Shown here piece by piece: positions 1 to 7,673 of a stretch of DNA of 64,000 nucleotides. How positions within the stretch are numbered: position 1 is the first letter of the stretch; the number at the start of each line of letters is the position of its first letter. The notes below the pieces were generated by a model. The model was not told where the DNA came from, did no database searches, and was given only the letters and a program-made list of their open reading frames with translations. Location of the stretch: positions 3,658,001 through 3,722,000 of the forward strand of contig NZ_FNTQ01000001.1 of assembly GCF_900105755.1 (NCBI RefSeq), in the 5' to 3' direction. A program made the translations under genes and the position numbers. Source of the DNA: Streptomyces sp. Ag109_O5-10 (GTDB lineage: Bacteria; Actinomycetota; Actinomycetes; Streptomycetales; Streptomycetaceae).

Positions 1-748
1 CCCGGCGCGCGACGATGTCGACCTCGGCGTCCGGGCTGTCCGGCAGGGGCAGCACCACGGTGTTGAAGCGGCGGCGCAGGGCGCTGGAGAGCTCGTTGAC
101 CCCCCGGTCGCGGTCGTTGGCGGTGGCGATCAGGTTGAAGCCGCGGACCGCCTGCACCTCCTGGCCCAGCTCGGGGATGGGCAGGGTCTTCTCGGACAAG
201 ATCGTGATCAGCGTGTCCTGCACGTCGGCGGGGATCCGGGTGAGCTCCTCGACCCTCGCCGTCATGCCCTCCGCCATGGCCCGCATGACGGGGCTGGGCA
301 CGAGGGCGTCCCGGCTGGGGCCGTGGGCGAGCAGCTGCGCGTAGTTCCAGCCGTAGCGGATCGCCTCCTCCGGGGTGCCGGCCGTGCCCTGCACGAGGAG
401 GGTCGAGTCGCCGCTGACGGCGGCGGCCAGGTGCTCGGAGACCCAGGTCTTGGCGGTGCCGGGCACGCCGAGCAGGAGCAGGGCGCGGTCGGTGGCGAGG
501 GTGGTGACGGCGACCTCGACGATGCGGCGCGGGCCGACGTACTTCGGCGTGATCACCGTGCCGTCCGGCAGTGTGCCGCCGAGCAGATAGGTGGCCACCG
601 CCCACGGGGACAGCTTCCAGCGGGCCGGGCGCGGCCGGTCGTCCTGTGCGGCCAGTGCCGCGAGTTCGGCGGCGAAGGCGTGCTCGGCGTGCGGTCGCAG
701 TGCGCTCTCGACGGTCGTCGGGTCGGTCGGTTCCACGGACACAGTCAT
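1..748 (-). CDS. MoxR-type AAA+ ATPase, C-terminus beyond the left edge
   Basis: The gene starts with ATG at 748 and runs off the window, so only about 249 residues are visible. The Walker A motif is GVPGTAKT (coded near 445-470). The text around ELTRIPADVQDTLITILSEK and the sensor-1-like IATANDRDRG is typical of MoxR ATPases, chaperone-like enzymes that usually work with VWA-domain partners. A GGAGG ribosome site lies about 11 nt before the ATG. The gene diverges from the SWIM zinc-finger gene at 881, and the 132-bp space between them holds a back-to-back DNA-damage-type promoter pair. In Streptomyces such ATPases commonly sit beside SWIM, DUF5691, DUF5682 and VWA genes, so the missing part to the left may hold the partners. 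The family call is secure; the cellular role is unknown. Confidence 0.85.
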   Translation of the reverse strand, partial: MTVSVEPTDPTTVESALRPHAEHAFAAELAALAAQDDRPRPARWKLSPWAVATYLLGGTLPDGTVITPKYVGPRRIVEVAVTTLATDRALLLLGVPGTAKTWVSEHLAAAVSGDSTLLVQGTAGTPEEAIRYGWNYAQLLAHGPSRDALVPSPVMRAMAEGMTARVEELTRIPADVQDTLITILSEKTLPIPELGQEVQAVRGFNLIATANDRDRGVNELSSALRRRFNTVVLPLPDSPDAEVDIVARR

Positions 749-791
749 GGCTGAGGCCCCCTCCAGCTCGGCCGGTTCGGATCTGGTGTCC

Positions 792-817
792 ACCGTGCAC
801 CACGCCACTGACAATCG
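792..817 (-). promoter_or_regulatory. RecA-NDp/PafBC-type promoter of the MoxR gene
   Basis: On the minus strand TTGTCAGTG (814 to 806) is followed by 8 nt and then CACGGT (797 to 792). The published actinobacterial consensus is TTGTCRGTG-N8-TANNNT, so the -10 has one mismatch (CA for TA). Positions 804-817 form the left arm of a perfect 14-bp inverted repeat with 848-861. The expected transcript start near 785 leaves a leader of about 37 nt before the ATG at 748. Confidence 0.6.
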
Positions 818-847
818 CTCTGACCTGCACAAACGTGCTCGCCGGGC

Positions 848-873
848 CGATTGTCAGTGGCGGGACCTACCTT
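848..873 (+). promoter_or_regulatory. RecA-NDp/PafBC-type promoter of the SWIM gene
   Basis: TTGTCAGTG (851-859), an 8-nt spacer and TACCTT (868-873) match the LexA-independent DNA-damage consensus TTGTCRGTG-N8-TANNNT at every fixed position. The -10 ends 7 nt before the ATG at 881, so the transcript should start at or one base before the start codon. That makes it leaderless and explains why no Shine-Dalgarno sequence is seen. Confidence 0.7.
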
Positions 874-880
874 CGATGGC

Positions 881-2236
881 ATGACTCAGCAGGGGGTGCG
901 CTGGAGCGTGGACCAGGTGCTGGCCTTGGCGCCTGACGCCGCGTCACGCAAGGCGGGAAGCAGGCTCGGAGCGGCGGGGCCGTGGTCCGGGGCCGGGAGT
1001 TGCGAGGAGGGGACGGTATGGGGACTGTGCAAGGGCAGCGGCAGCAAGCCGTACCAGACGATCGTGGACGTCGCCGACCCGGCGGGGCCCGCCTACAAGT
1101 GCAGCTGCCCGAGCCGGAAGTTCCCCTGCAAGCACGCTCTCGGCCTGCTCCTGCTCTGGGCGGGCGGGGACGACTCGGTGCCGGCGGCGCGGCAGCCGCC
1201 GGACTGGGCCGAGCAGTGGATCGCGGGCAGACGCAGCCGTGCGGAGGGCAAACGGCCGACGGGCGCCGGGAGTTCCCCGGCCGCCGCTGATCCCGAGGCG
1301 GCCCGGCGCCGGGCGGAGCAGCGGGCCGAGCGGGTCACGGCGGGCGCCACGGAGCTGGAGCAGCGGCTGTCCGACCTGCTGCGCGGCGGCCTGGCCGCGG
1401 CCGAGCAGGCGGGGTACGGGCTGTGGGAGGAGACGGCGGCCCGCATGGTCGACGCCCAGGCTCCCGGACTGGCGGCGCGGGTAAGGGAGTTGGGGGCGAT
1501 ACCGGGCTCCGGTCCGGGCTGGCCGGTGCGGCTGCTCGAGGAGTGCGCGCTGCTGCACCTCCTCGTCCAGGGCTGGCTGCGCCGCGACCGGCTCCCGGCG
1601 GACCTCGCGGCCACGGTGCGCTCCCGCATCGGCCTGCCCGCCCCGGCGGACGGTACGCCGGTGCGCGACCGCTGGCTGGTCCTCGCCCAGTACGACACCG
1701 CGGACGCGAAGCTGACGACCCGCCGGATCTGGCTGCACGGCGCCGACTCGGGCCGCACGGCGCTGCTCCTCTCCTACGGTGCCGCAGGCCGCGCGCCCGA
1801 ACTGGCGCTGCCCGTCGGCCTCGCCCTGGACGCGGAGCTGTCCGCCTTTCCGGGTGCGGGGCAGCACCGGGCGGCACTGGGCGAGCGGTTCGCCGCACCC
1901 GCGCCCTCGTCGGCACGGCCGCCGGGGGTACCGACGGCACAGGCGGCGGCCCGGTACGGGGAGGCACTGCGCGACGACCCGTGGCTGGAATCCGTGCCGG
2001 TGACGCTCGGCCGGGTCGTGCCGGTCCCGGACGGCGACTCCTGGCAACTGGCGGACGCCGAGGGCGAGTCGGCGCTGCCCCTGGCGGCCGGCACCCGTTC
2101 CGGTCCGGGGCTGTGGCGGCTGGTCGCGCTCTCGGGCGGCGCCCCGGTCACGGTCTTCGGCGAGTGCGGCCACCGCGGCTTCACCCCGCTGACGGCCTGG
2201 CCGCAGGAGACCGGCGAGGCGGTACCGCTGTGCTGA
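881..2236 (+). CDS. SWIM zinc-finger protein
   Basis: A 451-residue protein with a SWIM-type zinc site near the N-terminus: CxC-x6-CxH with C74, C76, C83 and H85 in KCSCPSRKFPCKHALG. SWIM domains bind DNA or protein. The remainder is Ala/Arg-rich and matches no enzyme I recognise. ATG 881 is preferred over an upstream in-frame start at 851 because the promoter -10 (868-873) would lie inside the longer frame and points to a leaderless message at 881. The gene diverges from a MoxR ATPase and is followed 337 bp later by a DUF5691 gene on the same strand. This trio recurs in Streptomyces, probably as one functional module. The promoter predicts induction by DNA damage. Confidence 0.85.
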   Translation: MTQQGVRWSVDQVLALAPDAASRKAGSRLGAAGPWSGAGSCEEGTVWGLCKGSGSKPYQTIVDVADPAGPAYKCSCPSRKFPCKHALGLLLLWAGGDDSVPAARQPPDWAEQWIAGRRSRAEGKRPTGAGSSPAAADPEAARRRAEQRAERVTAGATELEQRLSDLLRGGLAAAEQAGYGLWEETAARMVDAQAPGLAARVRELGAIPGSGPGWPVRLLEECALLHLLVQGWLRRDRLPADLAATVRSRIGLPAPADGTPVRDRWLVLAQYDTADAKLTTRRIWLHGADSGRTALLLSYGAAGRAPELALPVGLALDAELSAFPGAGQHRAALGERFAAPAPSSARPPGVPTAQAAARYGEALRDDPWLESVPVTLGRVVPVPDGDSWQLADAEGESALPLAAGTRSGPGLWRLVALSGGAPVTVFGECGHRGFTPLTAWPQETGEAVPLC

Positions 2237-2303
2237 CCCGGCCGGCCCGCGATCCGCGTCGCACTCCCACCGACCCAGGGGCAGCTCAGCCGCCCTCCCG
2301 CGC

Positions 2304-2362
2304 GCGGCGCAGCCGCCGTCCGCGAGCGGCGGTCGCGTCCGGGGCGGCGCAGCCGCCGTCCG
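2304..2362. repeat. pair of 19-bp direct repeats in an intergenic space
   Basis: Identical 19-bp copies at 2304-2322 and 2344-2362 (GCGGCGCAGCCGCCGTCCG) lie 40 bp apart. Each can fold on itself through GGCG/CGCC. They occupy the 337-bp gap between the SWIM stop (2236) and the DUF5691 start (2574), where I see no gene. Confidence 0.6.
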
Positions 2363-2392
2363 GGGGGAGGCCGGCTGCGCCCCCGGCCGAAC

Positions 2393-2425
2393 GCGGGGGA
2401 GGAACTGCGCGACCAGCCCCGACGC
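2393..2425 (+). repeat. copy of a dispersed Streptomyces intergenic element
   Basis: It contains GGAACTGCGCGACCAGCC, an 18-bp string found again in the opposite orientation at 30351-30378. I recall the longer form of this sequence as a common intergenic element of Streptomyces chromosomes. Its function is unknown. Confidence 0.6.
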
Positions 2426-2520
2426 ACCCGCACCCGGCCGCCCACCACTCCCACCCGAACCGACCCGACACCATCGCCCCGTACCCGACCGACTCGCGGC
2501 ACTCGCGAACCTCGCGGACT

Positions 2521-2556
2521 CGCCGCACTCGCCGCACTCGCCGCACTCGCCGCACT
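2521..2556. repeat. four perfect 9-bp tandem repeats (CGCCGCACT) just before the DUF5691 gene
   Basis: Four exact copies of CGCCGCACT fill 2521-2556, and degraded copies (CGCGGCACT, CGCGAACCT) precede them from about 2493. The array ends 17 bp before the GTG start at 2574. A unit of 9 is a multiple of three, so the array reads as an open Thr-Arg-Arg frame without being coding. Confidence 0.85.
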
Positions 2557-2573
2557 CGCGGAAAGGGAACCCC

Positions 2574-4166
2574 GTGACCGCTTGGGAAGATCTCGTCACC
2601 ACGGCGCTGCTGGGCACGGACCGGCGCCCGCCGACGACCGGCGGACCGTGCCGCGAGGCTCCCGTGGCCCTGCTGGACGAGGCGGCCGTGGCGACCGTAC
2701 GACGGCGGGCCGGGCTGCGTCCGGCACCGGCCGCACACCGCCCCGAACCGACCCCCGGGGACCCGCGCCCCGCGCTGCCCGCCGCCGCGGCACGCAGACT
2801 GGCGATGCTGCTGTCCGATCGCCCCGGCACCGCGGCCGGCGGCCGGCGGGGTACCTCGCCGGACCTGATGGAGCTGCTGCCGCAGTGGCTCGCGGCGGCC
2901 AACGCACGCGGGTTCGCCGCTCCCCCGCAGGCGCTGCCCGCACTGCTGGACGCGGCCCGGGGCCGTACCGACCTGCGGGCCGCCGCGCTGGCCTTTGCGG
3001 GACCGCGCGCCCTGTGGCTGGCCCGGCTCAACCAGGACTGGCGGTTCGCCCTGCGCGCGGCCCCGGGCGGCGGCGCGGCCCTGCCCGGCCCCGAGGACAC
3101 CGACGGGATACGGCAGTTGTGGCAGGAGGGGCTGTTCGCCGAGCGGGTGGCCCTGCTGGCCGCGCTGCGGGCCCGCGCGCCCGAGTCGGCGCGCGAGCTG
3201 CTGGCCGGGACCTGGGCGACGGAGCGGGCCGAGGACCGGCTGATGTTCCTCGACTCGCTGCGCATGGGACTGGCCGCCGGGGACGAGCCGTTCCTGGAGC
3301 AGGCGCTGTCGGACCGCAGCCGCAACGTGCGGACGACGGCGGCCGAGCTGCTGTCCGCGCTGCCCGGCTCGGCGCTCGCCGGGCGGATGGCGGTGCGGGC
3401 CGGGGCGTGCGTGGCGGTCGACCGCACCGGGGACCGTCCGGTGATCGCGGTGGAGGCACCGCCGGAGTGCGACCCCGGGATGGAGCGCGACGGCGTCGTG
3501 GCCAAACCGCCGGCCGGACGCGGCGAGCGGTCCTGGTGGCTGGGGCAGCTGGTGGAGGCGGCCCCGCTCTCCGGCTGGCAGGCCCGGCTCGGCGGCCGGA
3601 ACCCGCAGGAGATCGTGGCGCTGCCGGTGGCGGACGGCTGGCAGGGCGAGCTGCACGCGGCCTGGTGCCGGGCCGCCGTACGGCAGCGGGACGCCGAGTG
3701 GGCGAGAGCGCTGCTCGGGGTGCCGGGGGCACCGGAGGCGGCCGGTCCGGGCGCGGTGTCCCTGGCCGAGCGGGCCAAGCTGCTGGGCACGCTGGCGGGC
3801 GACGAGCGCGCCGGCTGGGTGGCCGGCTTCGTCGCGGCACACGGCCTGTCGGAGGCGTTCCAGCTGCTCGGCGTCTGCGCCGTGCCGTGGTCCGCGCCAC
3901 TCGGCCGGTCCGTGGTGGACGCCCTCAACATCGCGCGGGACGCGGGAAGTTACCCGTGGAGCTTCAGCGGGGTGATGGGCCTGGCCGAGCGGTGCCTGGA
4001 TCCCTCGGAAGCCGGCCGCCTGGACGCCCTCCTCGCGGTACCGGACGAACGCGAGGACGCCTCACCGGGAGCCGGCGGCTACTGGGCCGAGGCGTTCCAG
4101 CGCCTGGTGACGACACTGAGGCTGCGGGCGGCCATGCTCACAGAGCTGGACGACCGCGCCCCCTAG
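2574..4166 (+). CDS. DUF5691 family protein
   Basis: A 530-residue Ala/Leu/Arg-rich protein opening with AWEDLVTTALLGTDRRPP, the N-terminal signature I associate with DUF5691. There is no signal peptide or membrane segment. Helical runs such as LSDRSRNVRTTAAELLSALP in the middle suggest HEAT-like repeats, an inference only. The start is GTG 2574, preceded at 6-8 nt by AAAGGGAA. It lies on the same strand as the SWIM gene and probably belongs with it and the MoxR ATPase. MoxR/VWA/DUF5691/SWIM neighbourhoods have been proposed as multi-part stress or conflict systems, but no reaction is established. Confidence 0.8.
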   Translation: MTAWEDLVTTALLGTDRRPPTTGGPCREAPVALLDEAAVATVRRRAGLRPAPAAHRPEPTPGDPRPALPAAAARRLAMLLSDRPGTAAGGRRGTSPDLMELLPQWLAAANARGFAAPPQALPALLDAARGRTDLRAAALAFAGPRALWLARLNQDWRFALRAAPGGGAALPGPEDTDGIRQLWQEGLFAERVALLAALRARAPESARELLAGTWATERAEDRLMFLDSLRMGLAAGDEPFLEQALSDRSRNVRTTAAELLSALPGSALAGRMAVRAGACVAVDRTGDRPVIAVEAPPECDPGMERDGVVAKPPAGRGERSWWLGQLVEAAPLSGWQARLGGRNPQEIVALPVADGWQGELHAAWCRAAVRQRDAEWARALLGVPGAPEAAGPGAVSLAERAKLLGTLAGDERAGWVAGFVAAHGLSEAFQLLGVCAVPWSAPLGRSVVDALNIARDAGSYPWSFSGVMGLAERCLDPSEAGRLDALLAVPDEREDASPGAGGYWAEAFQRLVTTLRLRAAMLTELDDRAP

Positions 4167-4271
4167 GGGCACGGGGAACCGCCCGACAGGCCCGCACCGC
4201 CCCGCAGCCGCACCGCCCCGCGGCCGGCACATGGCCCGCACCCTCCGAAGCCGGCTCCCCGCGAACGCGGC

Positions 4272-4688
4272 CTACGCCTCGGTCGGCTGCCGCACGTTCT
4301 CCCGGACCCACTCCACGATCGACGCCGTCGTCGCGCCCGGCGTGAAGATCGCGGCGACGCCCTTCTCCTTGAGGGGCGCGATGTCGTCCTCGGGGATGAT
4401 GCCGCCGCCGAAGACGAGGATGTCCTCGGCGTCACGCTCCTTGAGGAGGTCGATGACCGCGGCGAAGAGGGTGTTGTGGGCGCCGGAGAGGATGGAGAGG
4501 CCGATGGCGTCGGCGTCCTCCTGGATGGCCGTGTCGACGATCTGCTCCGGTGTCTGGTGGAGCCCGGTGTAGATGACCTCCATGCCCCCGTCACGCAGCG
4601 CCCGCGCGATGACCTTGGCCCCGCGGTCGTGGCCGTCGAGCCCCGGTTTGGCCACCACCACGCGGATCGGACCGGCTGCCACACCCAT
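4272..4688 (-). CDS. icmB: B12-binding small subunit of isobutyryl-CoA mutase (IcmB-like)
   Basis: A 138-residue stand-alone cobalamin-binding domain. The base-off B12 motif is present as DGHDRGAKV (H20 is the lower cobalt ligand), LSILSGAH (SxL) and FGGGIIP (GG). Length and sequence match IcmB, which with a separate large subunit carries out the isobutyryl-CoA to n-butyryl-CoA rearrangement; the large subunit is not in this window. ATG 4688 is chosen because GGAGG lies 5 nt upstream; an in-frame ATG at 4700 is less well placed. It converges on the DUF5691 gene. A stand-alone B12 subunit of another acyl-CoA mutase is the alternative. Confidence 0.85.
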   Translation of the reverse strand: MGVAAGPIRVVVAKPGLDGHDRGAKVIARALRDGGMEVIYTGLHQTPEQIVDTAIQEDADAIGLSILSGAHNTLFAAVIDLLKERDAEDILVFGGGIIPEDDIAPLKEKGVAAIFTPGATTASIVEWVRENVRQPTEA

Positions 4689-5015
4689 CACTGCCTCCAT
4701 GACCACGAAACGAACACGCCGACATCCATGCGTACCGAGAAGTACCGCACATTCGGCGCGTTCCGCCACCCGCCTCGAGTGAACGAACGTTATCTCCAGC
4801 ATCGCGCAACCGGCAGTTTCGCGGAGGTTACAGAGGGGGAAATCACACACAGCGGGACACGTCAGGGAGCCGCAGCGTGGTCCGCGGGGACGGCAGGAGC
4901 GCGCGACGCGGCACGTCGTCGCACCCTGCCACCCCCCGCAGCCTCCGTCCCGGCATCCCCATGAGGGCACACGGGGGACGGAGCTGTCCTCGGCGTGCCG
5001 ACAGGAGGTCGGCCG
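4689..5015. other. divergent intergenic region between icmB and the lipase gene
   Basis: 327 bp without a gene. It is less GC-rich around 4790-4860 and contains a GAACGAACGTT block near 4781-4791, a possible regulator site for icmB. AGGAGG at 5003-5008 is the lipase ribosome site. No convincing -35/-10 pair was fixed. Confidence 0.5.
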
Positions 5016-5882
5016 ATGAAGGTCACCGAGGTACTACTGGAGCCCTTTCTCCCGTTCTGCCGCCGCTTCCTGCCCAGCAGACTCGCCGGCCTGTCGGTGG
5101 CCCTCCTGAAGTCGACCGCCCTGGAGGCCGCGATCCTGGCCGGGCATCTGCTGCTCTATCCGACCGGCCTCACCCCCGAGCGCCGCCCGGCCGTCCCGCC
5201 CGTACCACCCGCGGAGCCCGACGGCACGGCCCGGCTGCCGGTCCGGGCGGCCCCGCCGGTCGTGCTGCTGCACGGTTTCATCGACAACCGCTCGGTCTTC
5301 GTCCTGCTGCGCCGCACCCTCGCCCAGCACGGCGGCCAGCGCATCGAGTCGCTCAACTACTCGCCGCTGACCTGCGACATCCGCACCGCGGCCGAGTTGC
5401 TCGGCCGCCATGTCGAGGAGATCTGCGAGCGCACCGGCAGCGGCCGGGTCGACATCGTCGGGCACAGCCTCGGCGGGCTGATCGCGCGCTACTACGTCCA
5501 GCGCCTCGGCGGTGACCTGCGCGTCCGCACGCTGGTGACGCTCGGCACCCCGCACTCCGGCACCCGGGTGGCGCCGCTGGCGGACGCGCACCCGATCGTG
5601 CGGCAGATGCGCCCCGGCTCGGCGGTCATCGAGGAGCTGGCCCGGCCCGCGCCCGGCTGCCGTACCCGGTTCGTGAGCTTCTGGAGCGACCTCGACTCGC
5701 TGATGGAGCCGGTGGAGACGGCCCGCGTCGACCACCCGGACCTCCTGGCGACGAACGTGCGCGTGACCGGGATCGGCCACCTCGCCCTGCCCGTCCATCC
5801 GGCGATCGCGAACGGTATACGACAGGCCCTCGACGAGACGCACCCCGAGGAGCGGACCGCGGGCGGTCTGACGGTGGCCTGA
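5016..5882 (+). CDS. alpha/beta hydrolase, triacylglycerol lipase-like
   Basis: 288 residues. The lipase elbow GHSLGG places the nucleophile at S151, and an oxyanion-type LLHGFIDN strand-turn lies near residues 84-91. The Asp is probably in the DLDSLMEP stretch and the His in GIGHLALP near the C-terminus. A hydrophobic N-terminal stretch (about residues 24-48) may be a membrane anchor. The family hydrolyses ester bonds of lipids; the substrate cannot be read from the sequence. ATG 5016 has AGGAGG 7-8 nt upstream. The gene stands alone, divergent from icmB. Confidence 0.85.
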   Translation: MKVTEVLLEPFLPFCRRFLPSRLAGLSVALLKSTALEAAILAGHLLLYPTGLTPERRPAVPPVPPAEPDGTARLPVRAAPPVVLLHGFIDNRSVFVLLRRTLAQHGGQRIESLNYSPLTCDIRTAAELLGRHVEEICERTGSGRVDIVGHSLGGLIARYYVQRLGGDLRVRTLVTLGTPHSGTRVAPLADAHPIVRQMRPGSAVIEELARPAPGCRTRFVSFWSDLDSLMEPVETARVDHPDLLATNVRVTGIGHLALPVHPAIANGIRQALDETHPEERTAGGLTVA

Positions 5883-6058
5883 GGGTGCACCGGAGCGCCC
5901 GTTCATGACCGGCTGGGACCTCCGCGGGGGGCCTCCAGGACCTCCCGGGACCCCCACTCGCCTCGAACAATCATCGAACACAAAGCCAAGCCCGCGCCCG
6001 TCGTCCCCCGAAACACGGCCGAATGCCCGTTTCCCGAAACAGCGAAACCTGTTGAAGA

Positions 6059-6088
6059 TTGTCGCGCCCGTATACCGCCGGGTACAGT
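6059..6088 (+). promoter_or_regulatory. putative promoter of the M23 peptidase gene
   Basis: TTGTCG (6059-6064), an 18-bp spacer and TACAGT (6083-6088) form a plausible principal-sigma promoter about 50 nt before the GTG at 6137. Confidence 0.45.
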
Positions 6089-6136
6089 CGCCGCACTGCT
6101 CTGCCAGCCCCTGTTGTCGAGGCGAAAGAGAAGTTG

Positions 6137-7618
6137 GTGAACGACCGTCACCCGTCGGGGACCATGACCACCCCGGCCCCGGCTTCCGACGCCGACCCGG
6201 CGCACTACGCGGCGTACGGCACCCAGGAAGCCCAGTACGGCGACTTCACCACGTACGGCGACCACACCGCCACCGGCACCGCGTTCCACAGCGACCCGCT
6301 CTTCGGCAGCCTCCCCGGACAGGGACAGGCCACCGGGGCCTACGACACCACGCAGTGGCAGACCTCCGGCGGCCAGACGCTGAACTACGACCCGTACGCG
6401 GCCCAGCACCACGCCGCCTACGACTCCGGCGCCTACGACAGCACCGCGTGGACCGTTCCGGCGCAGGGCACGGCCCCCGACGCCAGCGGCCAGTGGGACG
6501 CGAACGCCTGGCTGCAGCCCGACCAGCCGGGCATGGCCGGTGCGACCCAGCAGTGGGAGTGGGGCACCCAGGCCTGCGACACCGGCGTGTACGACGCCAC
6601 CCAGTGGAACTCCGACGGCACCCAGGCGCACGTCCCCGAGCACGAGCCCGAGCACGCGCAACAGCACGAGGCGTACGGGGACTTCGAGGAGCAGGCGGAA
6701 CACGGGCAGTACGCGGAGCACGGCGGGCACGACGGGTTCGCGGAGTCCACGGCGGACTTCCCGGACGACGTGGGGTTGACCGCGACCGGTGAACTGCCTG
6801 CAGTAACGCCACTGCTGGAGGACCAGGAAGAGGTCACCCCGGCCACTCCTGCGGCGACTCGCGCCGGCTCCCGCGCGGGGGCGCGTTCCCGTCGCCGTAC
6901 GCCTCCCAAGCGGTCCGCGCTGCTGACCGTGGCGGTGCCCTCCGTGTGCGTGATGGGGGTCGCCGGGATCGCGGCCGCCTCCGTCAACGGCCTGACCGAC
7001 AACGGCAAGGACACCACGGCCTCGGCCTCCGACGCGCAGTCGGTGAAACCGTCCGCCGCCAACAGCAGGCTGGACGCCCAGCTGAGGACGCTCTCCGCGG
7101 GTGCCGACGACTTCGCCGACCGGGCCAGCCGGACGCAGGAGCGCATCGACCTGAAGGCCCAGCAGGAGACCGAGAAGAAGAAGGCGGCGGCGGAGGCGGC
7201 CCGCAAGGAGCGGCTGCGCCCCAAGTACGTGCTTCCGGTCACGCAGAGAGGGCTCAGCGCCTATTTCGGCCAGGCCGGCGTCAACTGGATGTCCGTCCAC
7301 ACGGGCATCGACTTCCCCGTCTCCTACGGCACGACGGTGATGGCCGCGACCGACGGCGTCGTCTCCACCAAGTGGAACAGCGCCTACGGCAACATGATGA
7401 TCGTGACGGCGAAGGACGGCACGGAGACGTGGTACTGCCACCTCTCGTCGTACCGCGTCGCCGCCGGTACGACGGTGAAGGCCGGCGACCCGATCGCGTA
7501 CTCCGGGAACTCCGGCAACTCGACGGGGCCGCACCTGCACTTCGAGGTGAGGCCGGCCGGCGGTGCCGCCATAGACCCGCTGCCGTGGCTGCGCAGCCAC
7601 GGACTCGACCCGACCTGA
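6137..7618 (+). CDS. membrane-anchored M23 (LytM) peptidase
   Basis: 493 residues in four parts. A long Tyr/Gln/Asp/His-rich low-complexity N-terminus (about 1-250) precedes one membrane segment (about 261-283, VAVPSVCVMGVAGIAAASV). A charged, coiled-coil-like stretch with EKKKAAAEAARKE follows, then a C-terminal LytM domain. Zinc and catalytic residues are seen in VHTGIDF and GPHLHFEV. The family cleaves peptidoglycan cross-bridges, so this should be a type II membrane endopeptidase acting on the wall; the cytoplasmic repeat-rich tail is unusual. The GTG start at 6137 (VNDRHPSG) is chosen from memory of homologues; TTG 6134 is possible. The gene converges on pcrA through a shared palindromic terminator. 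Confidence 0.85.
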   Translation: MNDRHPSGTMTTPAPASDADPAHYAAYGTQEAQYGDFTTYGDHTATGTAFHSDPLFGSLPGQGQATGAYDTTQWQTSGGQTLNYDPYAAQHHAAYDSGAYDSTAWTVPAQGTAPDASGQWDANAWLQPDQPGMAGATQQWEWGTQACDTGVYDATQWNSDGTQAHVPEHEPEHAQQHEAYGDFEEQAEHGQYAEHGGHDGFAESTADFPDDVGLTATGELPAVTPLLEDQEEVTPATPAATRAGSRAGARSRRRTPPKRSALLTVAVPSVCVMGVAGIAAASVNGLTDNGKDTTASASDAQSVKPSAANSRLDAQLRTLSAGADDFADRASRTQERIDLKAQQETEKKKAAAEAARKERLRPKYVLPVTQRGLSAYFGQAGVNWMSVHTGIDFPVSYGTTVMAATDGVVSTKWNSAYGNMMIVTAKDGTETWYCHLSSYRVAAGTTVKAGDPIAYSGNSGNSTGPHLHFEVRPAGGAAIDPLPWLRSHGLDPT

Positions 7619-7637
7619 TCCGGCCTGACCGGTACGG

Positions 7638-7663
7638 CTGGGCCCCGCCGCGGCGGGGCCCAG
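7638..7663. terminator. bidirectional terminator between the M23 peptidase gene and pcrA
   Basis: A perfect 26-bp palindrome (13 + 13) lies in the 55-bp gap between two convergent genes. It can act in both directions. Confidence 0.75.
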
Positions 7664-7673
7664 GTCTTCCGGG

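Noticed and set aside
944..3931. A 995-codon open frame on the minus strand across the SWIM and DUF5691 genes
   Set aside because: Ser/Arg/Ala-rich shadow sequence; the plus strand has the zinc site, ribosome site and promoter.
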